Origin: Dactylosporangium aurantiacum
Lineage (GTDB): Bacteria; Actinomycetota; Actinomycetes; Mycobacteriales; Micromonosporaceae
Length of the DNA: 5,051 nt
Reading direction: 5' to 3'
NCBI RefSeq assembly: GCF_000716715.1
Contig: NZ_JNYJ01000107.1
Location: forward strand, 1-5,051
The translations under genes and the position numbers were made by a program. Positions 1 to 5,051 of this stretch are shown here, piece after piece (position 1 is the first letter of the stretch; every line of letters starts with the position of its first letter). A model generated the notes under the pieces. That model searched no databases. It was not told where the DNA came from and saw only the letters and a program-made list of their open reading frames with translations.

Positions 1-659
<659 letters not shown>

Positions 660-662
660 TTA

Positions 663-705
663 GCTATGTAAGTACATCGCCATAGCGGCGTCCGCCTGTA
701 AGTTC
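663..705. repeat. TGTAAGT direct repeats 30 bp apart plus a small dyad (possible operator)
   Basis: TGTAAGTAC (667-675) and TGTAAGTTC (697-705) match at 8 of 9 positions and start exactly 30 bp apart, close to three helical turns. The left copy lies inside ATGTA-AG-TACAT (666-677), itself within a wider dyad GCTATG (663-668) and CATAGC (681-686). This AT-richer patch lies between the stop codon of the second permease and the candidate xylanase promoter. It could bind a xylan-responsive regulator, but I do not recognise the motif as a known operator. Confidence 0.35.
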
Positions 706-717
706 CACCACCGTCGG

Positions 718-1608
718 TCATCCCTTGAACGCGCCTTCCATGATCCCGCTGACCAGGCGCCGTCCGACGAACACGAACAGCACCAGCAGCGGCAGCGTCG
801 CCAGGAACGAGCCCGACATGGCCAAGCCGAGGTCGATGTCCCGGCTGCTCTGCAGAGCCTTGATGGCGATCTGGATGGTGTACCGGTCCGGCGACTTCAG
901 CACGATGAACGGCCACAGGAAGTCGTTCCAGGCGGTGACGAATCCGAACAGGCCCAGGACGAACGCCGCGGGCCGGATCAGCGGGAAGGCGACGCGCCAG
1001 AAGATCTGCCAGGTCGTCGCGCCGTCGACGCGCGCGGCCTGGAGCAGCTCGTCGCTGATGGCGTGGGCGATGTGCTGGCGCATCCAGAAGATGCCGAACG
1101 CGCTCATCAGCCCGGGCACGATCAGGGCGGTCAGGGAGTCCACCCAGCCGAGCTCCGAGATGATGAGGTACTGCGGGATGACCGACAGCTGCGTGGGCAC
1201 GGTCATCGTCAGCACGACGATGAGGAACAGGGTGTTGCGCCCCCGGAACGAGAGCTTGGCGAACGCGAAGCCGGCCAGCGCGCACAGCAGGGCCTGGCCG
1301 GCACCGATGGCGGTGGCGACGATGAGGCTGTTGAGCATGGCCTGCAGGAACGGCACGATGTCGAAGACCAGCCCGGCCAGGTGCAGGAAGTTGCCGCCGG
1401 GGACCACCCGCGGCGGAAGGCTCGTCGCCGTGGCCGAGTCGGTGGTCGACACCACGAACATCCAGTAGAGCGGGAACACGGAGCCCAGGGTCATGACGCC
1501 GAGGAGGCCGTACATCCACCACGGGACCCGGCTGACGCGCCGGTGGCGGTGCGGGTGCGGCTCGGTCCCCCCGGCCGGCAGCGGGGCGGGCTGCGACGTG
1601 GTGGTCAT
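718..1608 (-). CDS. Carbohydrate ABC transporter permease, MalG/CebG type
   Basis: This 296-residue inner-membrane permease is the second transmembrane subunit of a CUT1-type sugar importer. It forms the channel with the permease encoded upstream and takes substrate from the binding protein. A basic N-terminal tail (about 1-28) precedes six hydrophobic segments near residues 31-52, 84-113, 126-150, 156-176, 210-232 and 263-283. The cytoplasmic EAA loop that contacts the ATPase is at 190-213 (QAARVDGA...FPLIRP). Its usual first Glu is Gln190, while Gly196 and Pro209 are kept. The family signature WNDFLWPFIVLKSP follows at 227-240. ATG at 1606-1608 is chosen because GGAAGGA (1614-1620) sits five bases upstream and the protein begins as this family does. 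Longer in-frame extensions run through the insertion remnant and are not real. That remnant separates this gene from its partner permease, which would normally be adjacent. Substrate is not readable from the permease; BxlG- or CebG-like function is inferred from context. Confidence 0.93.
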   Translation of the reverse strand: MTTTSQPAPLPAGGTEPHPHRHRRVSRVPWWMYGLLGVMTLGSVFPLYWMFVVSTTDSATATSLPPRVVPGGNFLHLAGLVFDIVPFLQAMLNSLIVATAIGAGQALLCALAGFAFAKLSFRGRNTLFLIVVLTMTVPTQLSVIPQYLIISELGWVDSLTALIVPGLMSAFGIFWMRQHIAHAISDELLQAARVDGATTWQIFWRVAFPLIRPAAFVLGLFGFVTAWNDFLWPFIVLKSPDRYTIQIAIKALQSSRDIDLGLAMSGSFLATLPLLVLFVFVGRRLVSGIMEGAFKG

Positions 1609-1613
1609 CGGAT

Positions 1614-1620
1614 TCCTTCC
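1614..1620 (-). promoter_or_regulatory. Ribosome binding site of the second permease, at the remnant boundary
   Basis: GGAAGGA on the minus strand lies five bases before the ATG at 1606-1608. It fixes the start of the permease. Recognisable tnpB codons begin right after it at 1621, so the insertion or a later deletion ended at the edge of this site and left it intact. Confidence 0.75.
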
Positions 1621-2386
1621 AACGAGGTCTCCTGCGTGCCGTTGCAGCAGGCGCTGCGCCACTTGCAGGTGGCGTTCACGAACTTCTGGGCGAAGCGGGC
1701 CAAGTATCCGACGTTCAAGTCCAAGAAGCGGTCGCGCCGCTCGGCGGAGTACACGACCAGCGCGTTCCGGTACCGCGACGGCCGGCTCACCCTGGCCAAG
1801 ATGACCGAACCCCTGGACATCGTGTGGTCGCGTCCCCTGCCTGAGAGTGCATCGCCGTCCACGGTGACCGTGTCGCAGGACAGCGCGGGGCGCTGGTTCG
1901 TGTCCCTGCTCTGCCTGTCCACCGGGGAGAAGATCACCAACCCCAAGCATGAGCGCCGCGACCGAGCCGCACTCGCCCGAGCCCAAAGGAACCTTGCCAG
2001 GAAAGAGAAGGGCTCCGCGAACGGGCCAAGGCACGGCTGAAGGTCGCCCGCGTCCACGCCCGGATCACCGATCGGCGCCGCGACCACCTGCACAAACTGA
2101 CCACTCGACTCGTTCGTGAAACCAAACGATCGTGATCGAGGACTTGACGGTGCGCAACATGGTCGCGCTCGCTGAGCGGATGCCGCCGCACGTGCGGTCG
2201 TGGACCTGCCGGTGCGGCACCGTCCACGACCGCGACGTCAACGCGGCCCGCAACATCCTCGCGGAGGGGCTCTCCGTGATTGCCTGTGGAGGCGGTGTAA
2301 GACCTCAACGAGAGTCCTCTCGGACGGGGCAGTCGTCGGTGAAGCAGGAACCCCCTGGGGTGACCCAGGCAATCCCCGCCCTGTAG
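1621..2386 (+). pseudogene. tnpB: Broken tnpB (RNA-guided RuvC-type nuclease of IS605 elements)
   Basis: Intact TnpB proteins are RNA-guided DNA nucleases of roughly 350-450 residues; this copy is unmistakable but ruined. Frame 1 begins mid-protein at NEVSCVPLQQALRHLQ (1621), continues through FTNFWAKRAKYPTFKSKKRS and LDIVWSRPLP, then jumps from FVSLL to LSTGEKITNPKH near 1912-1917. The RuvC-I block with its catalytic Asp (usually GVDxG) is gone. A -1 shift near 2021-2024 moves reading to frame 3 (RAKARLKVARVHARITDRRR). A second near 2123-2127 moves it to frame 2, where [11 protein letters not shown] holds the RuvC-II Glu (2138-2140). The sequence then skips from about 2165 to [12 protein letters not shown], losing the first zinc-finger cysteine pair. 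RuvC-III ([10 protein letters not shown], Asp at 2234-2236) and a typical KQEPP-containing tail to TAG at 2384-2386 remain. About 60 N-terminal residues are missing by family comparison from memory. Nuclease activity is excluded by the loss of RuvC-I. Confidence 0.88.
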
Positions 2387-2404
2387 GGCGGGGAGGACTG
2401 TCAA
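2354..2404 (+). ncRNA. Right-end hairpin pair: remnant of the omega-RNA (reRNA) scaffold
   Basis: Two stem-loops lie four bases apart at the end of tnpB. The first is CCTGGG (2354-2359), a GTGA loop of GNRA type, and CCCAGG (2364-2369). The second is CCCCGCCC (2374-2381), a TGTA loop, and GGGCGGGG (2386-2393); both stems are perfect. In IS605 elements the guide RNA scaffold spans the tnpB 3' end and the right end, with the guide taken from DNA just outside. Here that would start near 2405, inside the 3' end of the first permease. The 5' limit of the RNA is not visible. Whether it is still transcribed is unknown, and no functional TnpB remains in this copy to use it. Confidence 0.45.
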
Positions 2405-3360
2405 GGGCGCTCCGAGCGGATCCGGGTGACGAGCAGGTAGTTGATCGTGGCGACGACGACGACCATGACGAACAGCGCGACCCCGATCGCCGAGCCGTAG
2501 CCGAAGTGGAAGCGGCCGAAACCCTGCTCGTACAGGAACAGGGTGAGGGTCTGGCATTGCCGGGCCGCCCCGCAGGTCAGCGAGCCGGGGCTGACCAGCA
2601 GCGGCTCCGTGAACACCTGCAGGCCGCCGATCGTGGACGTGACCACGGTGAACACGATGATCGGCCGCAGCGAGGGGATCGTGATGTGGCGGAACTGCCG
2701 CCAGCCGCCGGCCCCGTCCACCGCGGCGGCCTCGTAGACGTCGCGCGGCACCGCCTGCAGCGCGGCGAGATAGAGCAGGGTGTTGTAGCCCGTCCAGCGC
2801 CACATCACCATCGTGGCGATCATGACATGGCTTCCGAAGACGGAGGCGGTGAACTCGACGTGCTGGAGGCCCAGCAGCTCGAGCAGCCAGTTGAGCAGGC
2901 CGTAGTCGCGGTCGAAGAGCTGGGCGAAGACGATGGTGGTGGCCGCGACCGAGGTGATGTACGGGACCAGCACCGACATCCGGAAGAACGCCGAGGCCCG
3001 CAACCGCGCGTGGTTGAGCACGTGCGCCAGCGCGAGCGCGAGCAGCAGCTGCGGGACGGTCGACAGCACCCAGATGCTGAACGTGTTCCGCAACGCGCCC
3101 CAGAAGCGCGGATCGTCGAGCAACCGGGAGAAGTTGTCGAGCCCGACGAAGGTGTGCTCCCCGATGGGATCCCAGTCGAACAGGGCAACGTAGAAGGTGA
3201 ACAGCAGCGGGAACAGGCCGAAGACGGCGAAGAGCAGGAAGAAGGGGGCCACGAAGGCATAGGGCGCCAGCCGCTCCCGTACCCCCAGGTGCACGGCTCT
3301 GGTCCTGGGCGGGTCGGCCGGCGCGGTCGCCGCCTCGGTCGGTCTGAGCATGGTCGGCAC
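2401..3360 (-). CDS. Carbohydrate ABC transporter permease, MalF/CebF type
   Basis: This 319-residue inner-membrane protein is the first transmembrane subunit of the CUT1-type sugar importer. Hydrophobic segments lie near residues 34-61, 94-115, 125-148, 172-202, 232-255 and 290-311. The EAA loop that docks the ATPase is at 210-233 (EAAAVDGAGGW...IPSLRP) with Glu210, Gly216 and Pro229 all kept. A periplasmic stretch at 248-275 (QVFTEPLLVSPGS, two Cys at 263 and 269, then QTLTLFLYEQGF) resembles cellobiose-type CebF proteins as I remember them. GTG at 3358-3360 is chosen over ATG at 3349-3351 because GAAAGGG (3369-3375) sits eight bases upstream. The gene follows the binding protein by 66 bp. 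Its TGA stop (2401-2403) is made by the terminal TCAA of the insertion remnant, so the final residue or so may not be the ancestral ending. About 319 residues is normal for the family, so little coding sequence can have been lost. Confidence 0.93.
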   Translation of the reverse strand: MPTMLRPTEAATAPADPPRTRAVHLGVRERLAPYAFVAPFFLLFAVFGLFPLLFTFYVALFDWDPIGEHTFVGLDNFSRLLDDPRFWGALRNTFSIWVLSTVPQLLLALALAHVLNHARLRASAFFRMSVLVPYITSVAATTIVFAQLFDRDYGLLNWLLELLGLQHVEFTASVFGSHVMIATMVMWRWTGYNTLLYLAALQAVPRDVYEAAAVDGAGGWRQFRHITIPSLRPIIVFTVVTSTIGGLQVFTEPLLVSPGSLTCGAARQCQTLTLFLYEQGFGRFHFGYGSAIGVALFVMVVVVATINYLLVTRIRSERP

Positions 3361-3368
3361 AGCGATCA

Positions 3369-3375
3369 CCCTTTC
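3369..3375 (-). promoter_or_regulatory. Ribosome binding site deciding the GTG start of the first permease
   Basis: GAAAGGG on the minus strand is eight bases upstream of GTG (3358-3360) and seventeen from ATG (3349-3351), which favours the GTG. A further in-frame GTG at 3367-3369 overlaps this site and is unlikely. A still longer start within the CACCGCC repeats has no ribosome site. Confidence 0.6.
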
Positions 3376-3389
3376 CCGGCGGGCGGCGG

Positions 3390-3426
3390 CCGGACGGCAC
3401 CGCCCACCGCCCACCGCCCCGTCCGG
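3390..3426 (-). repeat. Intercistronic hairpin with a loop of three CACCGCC repeats
   Basis: CCGGACGG (3390-3397) pairs perfectly with CCGTCCGG (3419-3426). The 21-base loop between them is exactly three tandem copies of CACCGCC (3398-3404, 3405-3411, 3412-3418). The stem abuts the stop codon of the binding-protein gene (3427-3429) and lies 15 bases from the ribosome site of the next gene. On the transcript the loop reads as three GGCGGTG units and is very G-rich. Such placement suits a transcript-protecting or partial-termination element that keeps the binding protein more abundant than the permeases, as intercistronic structures do in malE-malF. That role is inferred. Confidence 0.55.
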
Positions 3427-4701
3427 TCAGCCGCGGATGGCCTTCTCGACGTTCGTCATCGCGGTCGACCAGGCCTTGTCGGGCGGGACCTTCCCCTGCT
3501 CGACGCTCGTCAGGAGATTGAGGAACTCGGTGCCGATCGTGCCGTCCTCAGGTCCGATGTAGAACGGCTTGAGCCTGGTCACGGAGTCCGTGTAGATCTT
3601 GCCGATCGGGGCGCCGGAGAAGAACGGGTCGGTCTGCGCCACCAGCTTGGGGTCCGCGTAGACCGACGGCGTGGTCGGCAGCGCCCCGGTGAGCAGGAAG
3701 TGATCGAGCTGCCCGGCCGGCGACTGCGTCTCGGTGATGTACTTCCAGGCGGCCTTCGGGTTCTTCGCCCGCTTCGGAATGGCCAGGAAGCTGCCGCCCC
3801 AGTTACCGGCGTCGCCGGGGATCGCGGCCACGTCCCACTTGCCGGCCGTGCCGGGGGCGTTCGTCCGGATCGAACCGAGCATCCACGACGGCGCGGACAC
3901 GACGGCGAAGTCACCCTTGCTCATGCCGGCGGTCCAGCCCGAGGAGAACGAGCCCTGTTTCGCGCTGATGTTGGCCGCGATTGCCTTGAGTGTGACGTCG
4001 AACGCCGTTTTCACCTGCGGGTTCGTCTTGTAGGAGGCCTTGTGGTCGGCGTTGTTGTAGTAGCGCTCGTTGCCCTGGTTGATGGCCTGGAAGTAGACGC
4101 TCGTCGGCGCGTTGTCCAGGAACGCCTTGCCGGTCGCCTGCACGTACCGCTGGCCGACCCCGATGAACGCGTCCCAGGTGGGCCAGAGCTTCGAGACCTC
4201 GTCCCGGTCGGTCGGCAGGCCCGCCGCCTTGAACAGGTCGGTCCGGTAGGCGACGGCCAGACCGCCCACATCCGTCGGGATGCCGATGATCTTGCCGTCC
4301 TTGGCGGTCGACTGGCTGATGACCCAGTCGAGGTAGTCGCCCTTCATCTTGTCGGCCCCCAGCGTGTTGAGGTCGACGAAGTTGTCCACGGACGACATGA
4401 ACTTGGGCAGGTCGTCGCCCTGGATCAGCACAAGGTCGGGCACCTTGCCGCCGGCGAGGGCGGCGGTGAGCGCCTGTGCGGTCTCGCTCGTGCTGCCGAC
4501 CTCCGTCAGCTTGATGTTCGTCTCCGGGTGCGCCTTGGTGTAGCGGTCGACATCGGCCTTCTGGTTGATGCCCGTGAAGGACCAGAACTCGAAGGTGTTC
4601 GACCCGGACGACGCGGATCCGTCATCGGACCCGCCGGAACAGGCCTGGCTGCACAGGAGTGCGGCGGCGAGGACGAGCGTTGCGGCGATGCGGCGACTCA
4701 C
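3427..4701 (-). CDS. Sugar ABC transporter solute-binding lipoprotein (SBP family 1)
   Basis: This 424-residue extracytoplasmic lipoprotein binds oligosaccharide and delivers it to the two permeases encoded downstream. Residues 1-20 form a lipoprotein signal (MSRRI, hydrophobic LVLAAALLC). The likely lipidated Cys21 is followed by a flexible SGGSDDGSASSGS linker. The lipobox is loose: S-Q-A-C, with Ser rather than Leu at -3. The mature fold starts at NTFEFWSFTG (35-44) and shows family features: GGKVPDLVLIQGDD (84-97), GIPTDVGGLAVAYRTDLFKAAGLP (140-163), WPTWDAFI (173-180), and WGGSFLAIPKRAKNPKAAWKYI (301-322). Aromatic residues (for example Trp40, Trp258, Trp273, Trp301) may stack against sugar rings. 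GTG at 4699-4701 is supported by GGAGGAG (4706-4712) four bases upstream. The neighbouring GH10 xylanase and CBM13 protein make xylo-oligosaccharides the best guess (BxlE-like), with cello-oligosaccharides as alternative. No ATPase gene is visible, so a shared MsiK-type ATPase probably powers uptake. Confidence 0.94.
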   Translation of the reverse strand: MSRRIAATLVLAAALLCSQACSGGSDDGSASSGSNTFEFWSFTGINQKADVDRYTKAHPETNIKLTEVGSTSETAQALTAALAGGKVPDLVLIQGDDLPKFMSSVDNFVDLNTLGADKMKGDYLDWVISQSTAKDGKIIGIPTDVGGLAVAYRTDLFKAAGLPTDRDEVSKLWPTWDAFIGVGQRYVQATGKAFLDNAPTSVYFQAINQGNERYYNNADHKASYKTNPQVKTAFDVTLKAIAANISAKQGSFSSGWTAGMSKGDFAVVSAPSWMLGSIRTNAPGTAGKWDVAAIPGDAGNWGGSFLAIPKRAKNPKAAWKYITETQSPAGQLDHFLLTGALPTTPSVYADPKLVAQTDPFFSGAPIGKIYTDSVTRLKPFYIGPEDGTIGTEFLNLLTSVEQGKVPPDKAWSTAMTNVEKAIRG

Positions 4702-4705
4702 GTGA

Positions 4706-4712
4706 CTCCTCC
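4706..4712 (-). promoter_or_regulatory. Ribosome binding site of the binding-protein gene
   Basis: GGAGGAG on the minus strand precedes the GTG start (4699-4701) by four bases; the GGAGG core is six bases away. It is the strongest Shine-Dalgarno in the window, in keeping with high expression of binding proteins. It overlaps a CCGATCGG palindrome (4711-4718), and CACGTG spans the start codon (4699-4704). Neither palindrome is a recognised operator. In the 68 bases between this site and the upstream hairpin I see no convincing -35/-10 pair. Confidence 0.8.
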
Positions 4713-4780
4713 GATCGGTCGGACCCGCGCGTACCGGTCGGCCGCGGTGACGTGGCCGTGGCCGTTACCGTTGAGGATGT

Positions 4781-4806
4781 CGCCGGTGGCCGTTCGGCCA
4801 CCGGCG
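4781..4806 (-). terminator. Perfect 11-bp hairpin, likely terminator of the CBM13 gene
   Basis: CGCCGGTGGCC (4781-4791), a GTTC loop and GGCCACCGGCG (4796-4806) pair without mismatch. The structure begins ten bases past the stop codon of the upstream gene (4817-4819). No U-tract follows, as is common for GC-rich actinomycete terminators. It separates that gene from the importer operon, implying the importer has its own promoter within 4713-4780. Confidence 0.8.
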
Positions 4807-4816
4807 GCAGCGCGGG

Positions 4817-5051
4817 TCAGTTGAGGCTGAAGCGTTGGTTGGCCTGGCCGTGGCAGTCGTAGAGCTGGATCTGCTGGCCGTTGCCGGTGCCCCAGACGTC
4901 GAGGCAGCGGCCGGACTGCACGCCGCTGATGGTGCCGTTGGAGTTGACGTTCCACTGCTGGTTGGCCTGGCCGTTGCAGCTGTAGCGCCAGGCTTCCCCG
5001 GAGGTCCAGGTTCGGGAGTCGTTGGGGCTGGTGGAGCCGTCCACGGGGCTG
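4817..5051 (-). CDS. C-terminal end of a protein with a ricin-B/CBM13 carbohydrate-binding domain (runs off right edge)
   Basis: Only the last 77 codons are in the window; the start lies beyond 5051. They show two repeats of a beta-trefoil lectin domain. The first is WRYSCNGQANQQWNVNSNGTI, with a canonical QxW, and the second is CLDVWGTGNGQQIQLYDC followed by GQANQRFSLN, where Phe replaces Trp in the last QxW. Each repeat has the usual Cys (YSC/CLDV and YDC). The domain binds sugar polymers such as xylan or galactose-containing glycans and usually sits at the C-terminus of secreted glycoside hydrolases. The catalytic part is not visible, so the enzyme class is unknown; a xylan- or arabinan-degrading enzyme is plausible from the neighbouring importer and GH10 xylanase. 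The ending at TGA (4817-4819) is normal for such domains and is followed closely by a terminator hairpin. Confidence 0.88.
   Translation of the reverse strand, partial: SPVDGSTSPNDSRTWTSGEAWRYSCNGQANQQWNVNSNGTISGVQSGRCLDVWGTGNGQQIQLYDCHGQANQRFSLN

Larger units (their letters stand above)
1621..2404 (+). mobile_element. Decayed IS200/IS605-family (IS1341-like) element remnant
   Basis: About 780 bp lie between the stop codon of the first permease and the ribosome site of the second, against the direction of the operon. The element holds a broken tnpB and a well-preserved right end: a perfect GC-rich hairpin at 2374-2393 followed by GAGGACTG and TCAA at 2401-2404. This closely resembles right ends I know from IS605-type elements, where TCAA is a cleavage site in IS608. 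There is no tnpA (Y1 transposase) and no left end, because the first recognisable sequence is already inside tnpB. The copy should therefore be immobile, even with transposase supplied in trans. The left boundary is set by where tnpB similarity stops and is uncertain by a few bases to tens of bases. Confidence 0.85.

Noticed and set aside
1063..1620. Extension of the tnpB frame leftwards into the permease gene as one 325-residue protein
   Set aside because: The part before about 1621 is the antisense of the second permease. TnpB-like sequence begins abruptly at NEVSCVPLQQ.
1609..2034. N-terminal extension of the second permease to an upstream start at 2034
   Set aside because: The extension reads through the antisense strand of the tnpB remnant and has no membrane or soluble-domain features. 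ATG at 1606-1608 has a good ribosome site at the right distance.
1934..3400. A 488-codon open frame on the minus strand
   Set aside because: It is a shifted frame of the first permease and the tnpB antisense strand, rich in Arg, Ala, Pro and Gly with no family features. The permease frame has proper transmembrane segments and an EAA loop.
3398..3418. CRISPR-like or satellite repeat array
   Set aside because: There are only three adjacent 7-base copies without spacers; it is the loop of a local hairpin, not an array.
4711..4718. CCGATCGG palindrome as a LacI-type operator
   Set aside because: It is short and overlaps the ribosome site. Such GC palindromes are frequent by chance here, and it does not match the CebR-type site TGGGAGCGCTCCCA.
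2200..4824. An 874-codon open frame on the plus strand
   Set aside because: It lies antisense to the clearly real permease and binding-protein genes. Its translation is a low-complexity mix of Arg, Gly, Asp, Glu and Val, typical of the reverse strand of GC-rich genes. Only its first part overlaps the end of tnpB, and in the wrong frame.

Overview
This window looks like actinomycete chromosome (Streptomyces, Micromonospora or a relative). It is GC-rich throughout, uses GTG as well as ATG starts, has strong G/C-ending codon bias, and the encoded xylanase closely resembles my memory of the Streptomyces XlnA type. All intact genes lie on the minus strand, so the reading order below runs from high to low coordinates. 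No species can be assigned from the sequence alone.

Layout. (1) 4817-5051: the C-terminal end of a secreted protein that finishes in a ricin-B/CBM13 carbohydrate-binding domain, followed by a perfect 11-bp hairpin (4781-4806) that fits a terminator. (2) 4701 to 718: a three-gene carbohydrate ABC importer, consisting of a lipoprotein solute-binding protein (3427-4701), a MalF/CebF-type permease (2401-3360) and a MalG/CebG-type permease (718-1608). There is no ATPase gene, as is common in actinomycete sugar importers that share an MsiK-type ATPase. A hairpin whose loop is exactly three copies of a 7-mer separates the binding protein from the first permease. (3) 1621-2404: between the two permease genes, and on the opposite strand, sits a decayed IS200/IS605-family (IS1341-like) tnpB remnant. 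It lacks its left end and N-terminus, has lost the RuvC-I segment and the stretch from after RuvC-II into the zinc finger, and carries two -1 frameshifts. Its right end, with two hairpins and a terminal TCAA, is intact and supplies the stop codon of the first permease. (4) 621-717: the region upstream of the last gene has two TGTAAGT repeats exactly 30 bp apart, a small dyad and a possible promoter. (5) 1-620: the first 206 codons of a secreted GH10 endo-xylanase, running off the left edge.

Working model (inference): this is a plant-cell-wall polysaccharide locus. Secreted xylanase and a CBM13-bearing enzyme act outside the cell, and the importer takes up the oligosaccharides, plausibly xylo-oligosaccharides. 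The insertion remnant places roughly 780 bp of foreign antisense sequence, including stable hairpins, in the middle of the transporter operon, which may reduce expression of the second permease. I see no CRISPR array, tRNA, rRNA or clearly new system. The most unusual part is the nuclease-dead tnpB remnant and its effect on the operon.
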